23,203 nucleotides of DNA from Welwitschia mirabilis (lineage: Eukaryota; Gnetophyta; Gnetopsida; Welwitschiales): NCBI GenBank assembly GCA_051453625.1, contig JBOZIK010000001.1:139121285-139144487 (forward strand). Reading direction: 5' to 3'. The translations under genes were made by a program, and so were the position numbers. Shown here one piece after another: positions 9,330 to 20,800 of the stretch. Each line of letters begins with the position of its first letter. Positions within the stretch are counted from its first letter, which is position 1. The notes under the pieces are model-generated. The model was not told the DNA's origin, searched no databases, and worked only from the letters and a program-made list of their open reading frames with translations.

Positions 9330-10075
9330 ATGCCTCCAAGGTTTCAAATGTAAATTTTAAAGGTGGAGAAGTTAAAAGAAAAAGAAAGCTTTGGATCTTG
9401 GCAAATAAAAATTAGAGATCTACTTATTCAACAAAGGTTGAATAAGGTATTATAAGAGAAGTACCCTAATAAGGTGGCTAATACTGACTGGGAGGATCTA
9501 AACCTAAGGTATTAAAGTACCATTAGAGTGAGTCTTATTGATCAGTTTCTATTCAATGTGGTAAGGAACCATTCTACTATCATACTATGGACAAAGTTGG
9601 AAAGATTGTATATGATTAAGTTCTTGATTAATAAGAAATACCTAAAGTATAAGCTTTATGACTTTAACATAAAGAAAGGCATTTACATAGTGGATTATTT
9701 CAATGATCTAAGTTATCTAATTTATCATCTACTAAGCATTGAGTTACATATTAAAGAAAATGATTAAGCTCTTATCCTTTTCAAATCACTTATAATGTTA
9801 TAAAAACTTCTTACCATGATTTTGTTCTATTGAAGGAATATCATAGACTTGGAGATAGTAACTATGGTGCTCTTATCAAAAGAGTGAATGGAGTTTGCTA
9901 ATGTGACACTAGATTTTGAAGTTTTTCTAGCTAGATAATGTATCATGAAAAGAAGGCTTGATAAGAAAACATCTAAATCAAAGTCCAAATTTGGAAAGGG
10001 AAATAAAAAGATTAAGAAATGCCATTATTTTTACAAAAATAAGCATTTCATTATAAAAAATTTAAAAAACCAAAG
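9330..10075 (+). pseudogene. Copia gag (UBN2-type) with degenerate zinc knuckle
   Basis: From the ATG at 9330 (MPPRF) the text has FGSWQIKIRDLL, then after stops LWTKLERLYM, KYLKYKLYDF and IVDYFNDLSYLI. This is the W..L..LY...L...L..LKM.EG.SV..H...F..L pattern of copia gag (the plus frame 9528-9767 is its longest open part). Near 10014-10060 the text CHYFYKNKHFIIKN corresponds to a CCHC knuckle in which the second and last cysteines are lost. Stops near the start and between domains make it non-functional. Confidence 0.72.
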
Positions 10076-10129
10076 ATAAAAGAAGAAGAGAAATAAAAGC
10101 ATAAAGAGGCATATACTTCCCCTGGTAAT

Positions 10130-10700
10130 GAGAGTAATTTTTTTAATGGATTCTCGAGTAAAGAGATTTGTGGTATATTACTCTTAATAGATTTTGGTTT
10201 CACACCTATTAAGAAATCAACAAGGAAAGTCTTTTGATGGAAACCTATGATAAAGCTAGAATTACTGGTATCACTATATTTTAAATCAAGACTTATGACA
10301 TAATGATAAGAACTTTCATAGATCTGAAGCATGCATCAAAGATGAGGAGGAATCTCATCTCTCTTAGAGTCTTATATGGACTTGGTTGCAAATTTAATGT
10401 AGAGAGTGATATGCTAAAAGTGATTAGAGGATAGATTATTATGATGAAGGATAAGGAAAAAGGAAATCTTCATAATTTGCTAAGAAATATGATCATAGGA
10501 ATTCAAAATCTATAGTTAAAGATGATGCTACACTAATGTTGTGATACAGATGTTTTAAACACATGAGCAAGCTTAGGTTGAAGAAATTACTCTAGAGGAA
10601 TTTCTTTCAAGATTTGTAGAAAATAGAATATGATTTCTATGAGAATTTTATGTATGGTAAATAATGTAAACTTAAGAGTTCTCATAACATAAGAAGAAGA
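10130..10700 (+). pseudogene. Copia protease and GAG-pre-integrase remnant
   Basis: The text MIRTFIDLKHASKMRRNLISL from about 10303 matches the VRTLxDVRHVPxLKRNLISLG block that ends copia protease, followed by GCKFNVESDMLKVIRG and KGNLHNLLRN. The pre-integrase part gives KHMSKLRLKKLL (about 10558) and ENFMYGK (about 10640), matching LGHMSExGLKxL and CEHCxxGK. The protease active-site DSG is not recognisable. Confidence 0.65.
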
Positions 10701-10704
10701 AAAG

Positions 10705-11430
10705 ATATCTTGGATTTATTTCATAGTGATATTTAATGTCTTTCTCCTCAAGCCTCTTTTAGAGGTTCATAGTATTTCATCATCTTGATTGGTGATAAAT
10801 TAAGAAAGGTATGGGTTCTTTCTCTTAAAGTAAAGTTTGATGCTTTTAAAAAGTTTAAGAAATTTAAGACCCAAGTAGAAAGAAGTACTAGAAAGAAGAT
10901 TAAATATCTTCCAACATATTGCAATGGAGAGCACATCTAAAAGGTATTTAAGTCATATGATGAATTTAAAGAAATCAAGAAATACATTATAGTGTTAGGT
11001 ATTTTACAATAGAATGTTATTACAGAAATTATGAACTATATACTTTTGGAATGTGATAGAAGCATGATGGGTTTTTCTAGTTTCAATAAAGGCTTCTATG
11101 TGGAGATAGCCTGGAGATAGCCAACATTGTAAGCTACTTGATGAATTGAATTCCATTCCTTCCTATTAATGGTAAGACTGAACATATGGTGTAAATTGGA
11201 TTACCAAATAACTATGAATGCCTTGAAACCTTTGGATTTCCTACATACATACATGTTTCAAATGTTAGAGAAGTGACATTACTAATTAAAAAAAATGTAA
11301 GAAGGACATCTTTCTCAATTACATAGAAGATACCAATGGATATAAGATTTATAATTCTATCATGAGGAAGATCTTGTTTAATAGGGATGTTAGTTTTAAT
11401 GAATCATCACTTATACCATTAAAAAAACCA
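10705..11430 (+). pseudogene. Copia integrase core and C-terminal region
   Basis: The core opens with LDLFHSDI (10711), followed by YFIILIGDKLRKVWVLSLK and FKKFKKFKTQVE, matching the rve domain of copia integrase. The second catalytic Asp block (SDNGGE) reads TYCNGEH near 10915-10935, so the Asp is lost. The TPQQNGVAER block reads ILQ*NVITE, with the Glu kept at 11025-11027. Downstream, FGFPTYIHVSN and YKIYNSIMRKILFNRDVSFNESS match the VFGCxAYxHV and GYRL.NP...K...SRDV.FDE blocks. Confidence 0.78.
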
Positions 11431-11759
11431 AGATAAGACTGAAGTGGAATATTCTAAATAAGAAGTTTTTATGCAAATGAAGCCTACTAGGAGTAAATAT
11501 GATAAGTAGAGTAGAGAGAAAACCTAGTAGTAAGAGTCTTTTGGTTCATAGATATAGATGAGGAATAACCATCCCCAAGTAAAGATTCTAAGGTTTGCAA
11601 GACCATATAAAAATTTTCTAGAAACTAAGTATAATTATGAATATGAATTTTTATCACGAGTTACCAAAGTAAATGGGCTAATGTCTTATTAAGAGGCATT
11701 GAAGACTAATCATAAGGATGAATAATAGGTAGTTATGAAAGAAGAAATGTGATGTCTCT

Positions 11760-12560
11760 TAAATAATAAAACTTGAAAGTTGGTAAATCTTCCAAAAAGA
11801 AGAAAATACATAGACTATAGATGGGTGTTCAAAGTAAAGTATGCTACATCAAGACTTATTAACTAGGTCAATGCAATATTAATTACTAAGGATTATCTCT
11901 AGAAAATGAGGATAGACTTCTTTAATATGTTTGCACTAGTAGCAAAGTTAACATTTATTTGATTAAATCATACTTTAGTTGTAATAGAGAATCTTAAGTT
12001 AGAATAGATGGATGTAAGAATAAATTTCTTGCATGGTGACCTAGAAGAAAAATATTCATGAAATAGCTAGAGGGGTTTATGGAAAAGGGTAAGAAGAATG
12101 TCATTTACAAACACAAGAATTCCTTATATAGATCAAAGTAAAGTCCAAGGTGATGGTATAAGAGGTTTGATTCTTTCATGTGTAAGATTGGTTTCCAAAT
12201 AAGTCTTATATATATTTGTGTATATAGTAGAAAGTATAAGGATGAAATTCTCATAATATTAGTAATATCCATGAATGACATGATGATTGTAAGGAAGAAC
12301 CTGATGGAAATCAAGAAGCTAAAGGAAATATTATCATTAAAGTTTAACATGATGAAATTAAATGAGCCTAAGTTGATCCTTCATAAAGACATCACTTGAT
12401 ATAGAAAGAATGAAAGGCTATGGTCATTTTATAAATGACATGTTAGAAAGGTTCTTAAGAGATGTAGAATGAAATCTGTAAAACCTATGGAAACTCTTAT
12501 TAAAATTCATTTCTAACTATCCTCTTAATAGTATCCAAAAATTAAGAAGGATAAGAAGTA
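11760..12560 (+). pseudogene. Copia reverse transcriptase
   Basis: The text RWVFKVKYA (about 11820) opens the RT, followed by *MDVRINFLHGDLEEK (about 12005-12050; family MDVKTAFLNGDLEE), FMCKIGF, and VYSRKYKDEILIIL. The catalytic YVDD reads SMND at 12268-12279, so the first Asp is Asn. KKLKEILSLKFNMMKLNEPKL and RKVLKRCRMKSVKPM match the later conserved helices. Stops at Gln positions are common, for example TAG at 12005-12007 before MDV. Confidence 0.82.
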
Positions 12561-13174
12561 CATGTTTTGAGTATCATTATCCAACACTATTATTATTTTT
12601 ACATAAGTAATAATTGGGATAAGATCTACTATTACTCATGCTATGGGTTTTAATAGTAGATTCATAAGCAATATTCAAAAGAAACATTGGGAAGCAGTTT
12701 AATAGATTCTTAGATATGTAAAGGAAAATTTAGGATTAATTATCTTCTATAAGAAAGATAAGAAGATGATCAAAGGCTATTTTAATTTATATTTTGTAAA
12801 TAGTTTACATTGAAAAAATTCTAGAACAAACATTTATAATGGTAAGAGGACCCTTTTTGTGAAAGTCAAATACATAATCAATGGTTGCTCTTTTAATTAT
12901 GAAAGAATAGTACATTATTGTTTTAATGGCATCAAAGAAGAAATGTGACTAAAAAAGTCTAATGGAAGGACTAGAAAGAAATCAAGCAAAGATGTTAAAT
13001 TTTAGAAATAGTCAAAGTATTATACTCTTGATGAAAAATTTAAAGTTTTTATTATAGATAACAATACATTTAAGTAAAGTATCACTTTATAATGTAATAG
13101 AGTGAGGAAGGATGTTTCTATCTATGAAAGGTTTATACTTCAATAAATCTTATAGTACATTTATAAAATAACTT
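12561..13174 (+). pseudogene. Copia RT end and RNase H
   Basis: ITHAMGFNSRFISNIQKKHWEAV (seen in parts near 12630-12700) followed by ILRYVKENLGLI matches the HAVGxxSRFMxNPxxxHWxAVKWILRYLKGT end of copia RT. The text KNSRTNIYNGKRTLFV and LKKSNGRTRKK, and IDNN near 13056, are the decayed RNase H blocks. The 100-N gap lies directly after. Confidence 0.68.
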
Positions 13175-13274
13175 NNNNNNNNNNNNNNNNNNNNNNNNNN
13201 NNNNNNNNNNNNNNNNNNNNNNNNNNNNNNNNNNNNNNNNNNNNNNNNNNNNNNNNNNNNNNNNNNNNNNNNNN
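13175..13274. other. 100-N assembly gap with identical 9-bp edges
   Basis: AAATAACTT occurs at 13166-13174 just before the gap and at 13275-13283 just after it. As with the 841-N gap, this looks like two overlapping contig ends left unmerged; 100 is a common default length. Confidence 0.6.
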
Positions 13275-13503
13275 AAATAACTTCACCTAAATTATCAAAA
13301 AGTTGTCAAAGAACATTGAAAATTCGTCCCAGAGTATCTTTTCCCATGGAAATACTAAGAGGAGCTCCCATGTCAATTAATTTCATTCCTCTCAACTAGA
13401 GAAGTTCAAATGGTATCCAAACTTTTTACAACTCTATCAAATATAGCTAAGTAGATAAGGATAAAGGATTTTATGCTAAAGATATAGAATGTTACTTTGG
13501 CTC

Positions 13504-13514
13504 GAAGTAGAGAT
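13504..13514 (+). other. Polypurine tract of the inserted copia element
   Basis: GAAGTAGAGAT followed by TATTGAAATATGAG closely matches the plant copia arrangement AAAGTGGGAGAT then TGTTGGAATATGAG at the start of the 3' LTR. Confidence 0.62.
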
Positions 13515-14069
13515 TATTGAAATATGAGCTAGAAATTTACTCTTTCATGTTTTTTCTAAATCTATCCTCACCCCAAGTTAGTTATTCTCTATAAATTATT
13601 ATACCAAAGTAAGAATGTACCAAAAATAGTAAATGTTAAGGAAAATAAATTTTAGGATCTTTTCTAAAGTAGTAAATATCAAAGCATATATATTTTAGGG
13701 TCTTATCTAAAATAGAAAAAGATACAACATGTTTATTTGATGGTTTTCTTTATTTAAACCAAACTTAGGCTTATTGAAGTGATAGTTTAGTGCTTATGAA
13801 AAAATAGCTAGTTGTAAACTAGAATGATGTTATTATATTATAGAGCTATGATTTAATCTCTCCTATTTTGCTCTTCCTTTTATAATAATAAAGGCAAAAC
13901 CCCTTTCCTATGAAGAAATGTTCATATCCAAAGCATGTTAAACATTAGTGTGTATTATCTCCTTATTATTCATTATTATATTTTATTTTTTTCACTATTC
14001 TTCTTGTGTTATGTATCTAGCATTCTTTTGTTTAAAGCCTAGTAGATGTTTTACTTTTTTACAATTGCA
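13515..14069 (+). repeat. 3' LTR of the inserted copia element
   Basis: It aligns with 8725-9261 from the TATGAGC start to the end ACAATTGCA. TATAGAG is at 13839-13845 and AATAAA at 13887-13892, at the same relative places as in the 5' LTR. The plus-strand frame at 13948-14133 lies in the LTR and its flank and is not a gene. Confidence 0.78.
13623..13751 (+). repeat. Three tandem 43-bp units in the U3 of the 3' LTR
   Basis: Units begin at 13623, 13666 and 13709, again exactly 43 bp apart and matching the units at 8833, 8876 and 8919. The triplication was therefore present before insertion. Confidence 0.7.
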
Positions 14070-14081
14070 TTTAAAAAAAAA

Positions 14082-15110
14082 GTATATTAGTACTCTTATA
14101 ATAGTATTTAACCATCTTATTTTTGGTGTATGAAGATATTATAATAGAACATTAATCCATAAAAAAACATCAGGTTTAGTATTAATAACATAGGTAAGAT
14201 TATCATTAACATTTATATAATCTATTTTATTAGTTAGTTCTAAATCCTCATTAGTAATTAATCTTGCATTCTACTATAAAGGATTTATAGATTCTTTAGC
14301 ATCTTTTAAACCAAAATTCTTAATTAAATCTCCAGTGTGCTTATTTTAAGTCAAAAATATTTCATTATTTTTCTACATAATTTATACACCTAGTTAGAAT
14401 ATAGTTAATTTTATATTAGAATTTTGAAGGCATTATGTGAAACAATGATTTGGCTATTTACATCTACTTCATTACTATTAGTTTTTAACATGTGCAATAA
14501 TATATGTATATTTTCTTCCATTAACATTTATGAACATTATAGCATCTACATCTTGAGACTCATATAATCTAAATTTAATGATAATTAGCTAAGTTCTAAG
14601 TTTTACACATAGTGTTACATCTAGCTCATACAAGAACATTATCGGTCTACAAACCTTGTATTTGTTTTATTTTACTTAAAACCCTTATTTTGATTTATTT
14701 AAATTTATTTTATTAAATATTTAATTAGAAATACAATCTTGATGTTAAATTAATGAAATTTTTATTTTTCTAAGATATACTAAAATAATCATAGTTATGA
14801 TGTTAGCCCATTTTTCTATTAGTGAGAAAAATTCATTGTAGTACAATCATTTTTTTTATGAATACATATTATAATAAGCCAAGCTTTGTATCTTTCAATG
14901 GTCACATTAGATTTATTGCAAAATGCTCTTTTCTAAGGAAGTACAATGTAGTTTAATAAAAGATCAATCAACTTCATTATTAACAAAAACATCATATTCT
15001 TATTTTATGGCTTGTATGCAATGACCATATGAAAAGAAATCTTTAAAAGAGATTGGTTCATTGTCGAAGATTAGATGTAACTCTTCACCATCATCATGAG
15101 ATGATTAAGA
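14082..15110 (-). pseudogene. Copia reverse transcriptase of the older element, cut by the insertion
   Basis: Read on the minus strand from 15110 the text gives DNEPISF..., IERYKAWL (about 14890), KGF.VK.NKYKVC, LYELDVTLCVKLRT (about 14620), DVDAIMFINVNGRKYTYII followed by AHVKN in place of YVDD, then GV*IM*KNNEIFLT*NKHTGDL and IKNFGLKDAKES. It ends YLHTPKIRW...RVLIY at 14082. These match EP.SF..A, IERYKARLVAKG, QPxGF...KVCKLxKSLYGLKQ, LGVxIMQ..xGIFLxQxKYTxDLLKKFGLEDAK and RYLxTPxxxHW..AKRVLRYL of copia RT. The expected KGT continuation is found at 8724 on the other side of the inserted element. It is non-functional. Confidence 0.78.
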
Positions 15111-15439
15111 GAAATGTTAGGTTTCATTCTTTCCCTTTATCATCCTAAAAATCTTGTAGAGTAGAACCTCATTAATTATATCATTTTCTCCCTTGGACAT
15201 CATTATCATTCTAGCTAGGATAATATAATAAGTTATTGCTAGAACCATGTTCACACATGCTAGGTACATAATCTTACTTAACTTGTCTAGATTAATTACT
15301 AGATAAATAATTTTAATTTAAATAAATTACATAATTTAAAATAATAGTCACATCTTTACCTTTCACCATAGGATACTAAGCATTAAAAAGTTATACAACA
15401 TGAGAGAAAGAACAAAGTGTGAAAATATTAAGATCTCAG

Positions 15440-16400
15440 TTCCTTTATGAAGTTTATAAAAACATGACATCACAAGACAAAACAATTTTTTGATACTTAA
15501 AAGATTACACATGATATCATTTTTCTCTAGTTGAGTATCATGTAAAACTACCAATGTGAGCATGTACATTAGGTTTATCATGATGTTTTCTTATGATATA
15601 AATGTAACATTTACATATAAGCACTTAAATATATGAAGCAATTAACTTAAAATCCTACCATTTTTTCCTAGAAAACATATCATTTTATAAAACATAATCT
15701 ACATAGTTATTTAAGTATATTATGAAACTAATAGCTTCATCTCATAAGTATCTTTGTTAAATAGTAAAATACATCATGAAGCATGTAATATCCATAATGG
15801 TATAATTAAAGCATTCATAAATTCGATTATATTAAGTCATTCTTAAGCATTTCTTTAGATACTTCATTTCTTTTAAAGAAAAATATTAGTTAAACTTGAT
15901 TGAAATGTGTTCATCACCTATCTTAGAGTGAAACACTTTAATTTTAAATTTAGCCCTTTTTTTTTCTTTATCTTTAAATATCTTAAAGATATTTAGATCT
16001 TGAGATTTTGATCTTAGAAAATAAATTCAAGACTTACGCAAAAAGAGGTAAATAGAAATATTTTTGAAGTGTGAAAATACTCAAGATCATGAGAAAGAAG
16101 AAGTTTCTTTTAATGGATTCTACATTATCTTGTTGAAAAGTGATGTTACTTTTATTTATCTAAAATACATGCTTTACAATTCAAAAATCTTATGAAATGA
16201 TAGGCATGTGATGATAACCATTTGCATTTATTACATTTAGGGAGTAAGTTCTAGGAGGTACCACATAAGTATGTGGCAAAAACGATGGTGACATATTGGC
16301 GTAAGATACAAAAAGACAAACTTCATGAATTCTAATGCAACCTTAAATAGGTAAAAAATTTACATCCATGTATCACTTTATGACAGGATTACGACTAGCA
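15440..16400 (-). pseudogene. Copia pre-integrase and integrase of the older element
   Basis: On the minus strand, LH*NS*SLSF near 16330 and CNKC near 16230 fit the pre-integrase LGHxNxxSL and CxxC positions. FKIKVFHSKIGDEHIS (about 15945-15900) matches FKIKxLRSDxGGEYxS, with the catalytic Asp replaced by Lys. YECFNYTIMDI, YL*DEAISFIIYL and SRKKW follow, matching ERxNRTIxExARxM, YLWAEAxxTAxYLxNR and the KxW box. YSTREK (15521-15538) and KIVLSCDVMF (about 15490-15462) match the FxGYSxxxKGYR and KxxxSRDVxF blocks. The minus frame at 15363-15581 is a shadow in another frame. Confidence 0.68.
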
Positions 16401-17099
16401 TCATTAATGTCAATTGAATCATTTGCCATAAAGACTAAACAATCTTGTCTCATAGAAGTAAAGACTGAGAAAATATGTAGGTATAACAAAAAAGAAATAA
16501 AACATTATCAATTGTACATTTAGAAATAGATAAAAAATTCAAAAAATATTAAACAATAAATATTAATTGAAATTAAAGTTTTTCCTATAAGAAAATCTAA
16601 TTGGGTTTTTCTATTAATCTATTAAAGTAATCATGCCTCTAGGTCATGTGGTTTGTAGCATTAATACAAGGAACATAATTTTTATTAAAAGAACTATTCT
16701 CTCCTATATAAGTAAGTTCATGAAAAAACTACATTAGATTTATATATTTTAGGGTAATTAAGAGAATTATAATAATTATTAACTAAATTTACATTAGAAT
16801 TTAATTTGATCTTATTCTAATGGACCTAATGATGATAATAGTGTAACCTTATCAATCATAAAGAAAATACTAATAATTAGTTGTTTAGAAGTGGCATTTT
16901 ATTAATTCATTTTCTTCTTTTACTACGATTGATAATATTAAGGAGTAAGTCTTATTGTGATTTTTAAGGATCTTTTTCTTTATCATTTAGCTTGAAATTG
17001 GAAGTAAATATCATATTCTAATATATGTTTGATTTTAACTTGTGAGAATGTAACACTTTTTAAAAAAAACATTAGAGGATAAGGAATTAGTAAAATGAA
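16401..17099 (-). other. Interval expected to hold protease and zinc knuckle of the older element
   Basis: This lies between the gag-like and pre-integrase parts of the minus-strand element. I could not recognise a protease DSG or a CCHC motif, and the sequence is very AT-rich. It is either decayed beyond recognition or partly replaced. Confidence 0.35.
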
Positions 17100-17600
17100 A
17101 CTAAGATTTAGTATCTATGATATTTTTATTTAGCAAATCAAACATTACATTTGATAGTTAGGTTACAGAAAGATAAGATGTAACTACACAAAGATAAATC
17201 TTCCAAAAAGCATTTCATCAAGTTAGTATAATGAATACAAACTTGCTTTTGCAAGTTAATTTTTGGATATTTTACCTTCATATGAGTCATTTGTATAATC
17301 AATTATCACATTTTACAATTTTCATAAGGTAAGTTATTTAGGCTTATAATAATATCAATGAGCTCTAAATAAGTTTGGACATGAGAGATGCTACATTTAG
17401 CTTCTTAATAGATTGTAATTTATAGAAGAGTTTCCCTACCTATTAACGTACATACAAAAATTTTAAATAATAAACTAGGACTTTTATTGTGATATAGTTA
17501 ACTCTACTTCTTATTCTTTCACAAGGATTGTAAAGATATTTTAGAGCTTCTAAGAAGTAGGAAATGTTTTACAAGTGTATTTTCAGTATAAGAAGGGTCT
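17100..17600 (-). pseudogene. Probable gag remnant of the older copia element
   Basis: The minus strand reads SHVQTYLELIDIII and then, in an adjacent frame, FVFIILT**NAFWKIYLCVVTSYLSV followed by LSNVMFDLLNKNI. This resembles the LLxSLPxSFxxxxxxL....LT...V...LL.EE end of a UBN2 gag domain. The place, upstream of integrase and RT on the same strand, is right for gag. The match is short and crosses frames, so this call is tentative. Confidence 0.4.
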
Positions 17601-17839
17601 AGAAAGTAAATAAAAAAATTATTCAATTGACTTAATATCTTCTCCTAGAAATTGAAAATAATTATTCATAAGGTAATTTATCATGAAAATCTTAGTTAAG
17701 TAAAATATAATTCACTAAGTAAAATTGGGTTTCCTAAATAAGAAATAAATTATTCTACTATAGATTCTAAATGTAAATAAAGTGCAAGTATAAAATTATT
17801 ATATCTTACAATGAAATGTAAGAAAGCACTAGGATAGCA

Positions 17840-17850
17840 TGAAGATACCA
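17840..17850 (-). other. Candidate primer-binding site of the older copia element
   Basis: The plus strand carries GATACCATC at 17844-17852, the complement of the GGTATC core of the initiator-Met PBS, about 250 bp upstream of the gag-like reading. Only the core is preserved, and no matching LTR could be recognised beyond it. Confidence 0.3.
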
Positions 17851-20800
17851 TCTATTAATACATTAATCATCTAAATACTATAAAACATTAAAGTATTAAT
17901 TCTATTAAATAAATACAAATCAAAACTTAGAGAATATTATTATGAACCAATAGTATTAATCAAATCAAAGATGAAAAACAAAATTAATTATAGATCAAAG
18001 TGCACTTATTAATTATGCAACCACTATAGAGATTACCAAATCACAGATTAAGTTTAAAGAAAGGCATGAAATATGTTAAAATGAAATAATCATTTCCTCA
18101 TACCTTGGGAGGGACAAAGGGAGCTTAAAACATGATGATAAGATAAGCCCTCCTATAGCCTTTAGAATTTTGAAAATAGGAGAGTCTTGATAGATGATGA
18201 CAAAAGATACTACAGTGAAGGCAGACTTTAAGTTCTAGTATAAATTAAGGATACAAGGTGATGAAGTATATCTAGCCTTTAAGATAGGTTGGTTTTATTT
18301 ATCTCTCCTTAGGATTGAAGTTATCTATTAGTACATCCTTTTTATTACTAAATGGATAGTTATAAATTTCTTACATGATAAGATATGGATATGTATTCTT
18401 TAGTCTTTATACACTAGTTTAGCATTAGTTTGCAAGGCTATCCTATCATCTTATNNNNNNNNNNATGAGTTTGTCTTACTTTGTAGAAAACACTTTTCTC
18501 CATAATAGAAATGTCATTAGAGGTTTGGATAGTAACACTTGTATTCTTAACTAGTTTAGCTTCAATGAGGTTTAGGTAGCTTGGATTTTCCTATAAATAA
18601 AATGATAAAAATTAGTTATTTTTAATAACAATTTTGATAATTAATGGATAAACATGATTAGTAATAAATTAATTACAAATATGGTATGTATATATTTGAA
18701 AATGTATTTTACTAATGTTGAGGAATATAAAATGTATAATTTAAGTGTAAAAATACCTCAAACTAGTCACTTGCTAGTTCCTTAGTAAATTGTTTTAAGT
18801 AAATGTTATAAAGGCTATTTAAACATTTATAATTTTTAAAAAACTTATTCATGCATCATATTAATATTAAATTGATATGTAATATTAAGCTATAAGACCT
18901 TGATGAGTAGTCATATATTAGAAACTCCACTAGAATTGTATAGATTACAAGATTGGAATTTAAATTCATCATTAAGTATCTCATTCCATTACCTAAAATT
19001 TTTTTATTTTCATTTTTTTAAAAAATGATAATTTCAAATACGTCACATGATTTTCAATAATTTTTCAGAAAGATAATGCTATATATCATCCCTTATAACC
19101 GATTTATACATTGTTCCCAATGTTTAAATTAGGTTACAAAGTTAGAGTAATAAAAAATGTCATATAATACAAAAATGAAAAACACATTTGCTATTAGTTA
19201 GAATAAAAATACTATAAATATCATAATAGAAAATAGAAGAAAACATGTGATAACAAAGAGTGAAAAAAAAGAATATCACACATAAAAGGATCTCCTTGCA
19301 TGAGTAGCTCTAGGATCTTTATGGAAGAGGCTTCACTAAAGCTTATTAAACCTATGCATAACCTTCCCATGCTTTATTTATATCCTTTGCTAAAGTATCT
19401 ATAATAATTTCTCTATCTAGGTGGTGCAACCTCCATGAAATCATTTTACTTTTAGGAGGAAGGGAGCCCTAGCATCATGGCTTTGAGGAAAGGTAGTGTT
19501 AAAAATGGTCTTTTTTCTTCTTCTAAACTCTCTTATTATTTACTATTAAAGAATCCTCTTGTTTTTTAAAAGCATAATCTAGCTTTTCATATCTCTGTAC
19601 ACATATGATTTAATTATTAGTGATGTAGTATGTTATCTTTCAATTCAACTCCCTTAACATGAAGAGATTCACTGTCATTCACATCTCTTATAATGTCACT
19701 GACAATGATAAGAAGGATAATATTTTTTATATTCATTCTAACCTATTTAAATATATGAAAAATAAGATTGCAAATGTTAAAAATGTTATTATTCTAAATA
19801 ATGAATATGATGACTAAAGAGGAGAAATAAGCACTGGTCACATGCAATAAAGAATATACATTTCTAATAATAAGCCAAATAGAAAAAATGATTTTTAAAT
19901 GAATATCTACATAATATGTCCTCCTTTTTATTTTGGAAATATTCAATATTTAACTCACCACATAATAATGCCAAACATTTCTTTAGAGTAAATGCAAAAA
20001 AATTATAGTTAGGTAGATTTATAACTCTAGAGATTAAACTAGAACTAATATTAAAGGTAATACCTCCAACTTATGAAGTAAGCTTCTACTCATCCTCTTC
20101 CATTTTTATCTTCCCCTTTACCTATGCATGGAATGAATAGACTAGCATAGAATTCTTTGACTTCATGTAGGAAAAAGATTACTCCTACTATCTTGTATTA
20201 ATTACCATCATGTTTTCAAGTATAATTTATTAACATACATTATAGCATGCTAGGTAAGACATTATCTAAATTCTTCCTCTATAATAAATTATCTAGATTG
20301 GATAGATATCATGGCCTATGATGACAAACTATGATAGCTTCAAACTGAGATAAAAAATATGTGTCTAGGATTTGGATGTAGTGGTAGTAGCATGAGTAAT
20401 TTTAAGAACTAATGGATATAATAGAAGAAATATGATGATACTAGATGAAGGTAAAATGCACAAGTTTTATAAGAGCTAGTAGGTACATAACCTCAAGTAT
20501 GAGGTTCATAGCGAGGTAGATTAACTAAGATTAAAGATGGGCATTACCATAAGAAGATAGGATGGTAGCATTAGCTGGATAGAAGAATTATCACTCTACA
20601 TACATGAAGTAAAAGGTATTATTAGGACTAGCTATCCTAGAGGTGACAGTTCAATAAAATATAAGTTAGGTAGTTTTCGATTTTAGAGGTCCAAGTAAAA
20701 TTGTACACTTATATTTATAGTAATTATAAATATTTTAATTAAGCAAATATGAAATGTTAAATTGAAGTTTAAGTATAAAAATATAATTAACTAATAAAAA

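Larger units (their letters stand above)
8725..14069 (+). mobile_element. Degenerate Ty1/copia LTR retrotransposon nested in another copia element
   Basis: Two diverged LTRs (8725-9261 and 13515-14069), a PBS-like site, and gag, protease, integrase, RT and RNase H in that order define a Ty1/copia (Pseudoviridae-type) element; integrase ahead of RT separates it from gypsy. The body carries dozens of stops and frameshifts. The LTRs agree at roughly two thirds of positions by eye, so the insertion is old. No target-site duplication is certain, because both edges are in A/T runs. Confidence 0.85.

Noticed and set aside
10051-10936. Minus-strand frames inside the plus-strand copia element
   Set aside because: They are shadows of the protease/integrase reading on the plus strand.
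12105-12350. Minus-strand 81-codon frame
   Set aside because: It is antisense to the RT reading at 12178-12399.
15363-15581. Minus-strand 72-codon frame
   Set aside because: The integrase similarity (YSTREK, KIVLSCDVMF) is in a neighbouring frame; this one has none.
18180-18300. ACAAGGTGATGAA shared with 7739-7751, a possible 5' LTR of the older element
   Set aside because: The match does not extend to either side by eye, so it may be chance.
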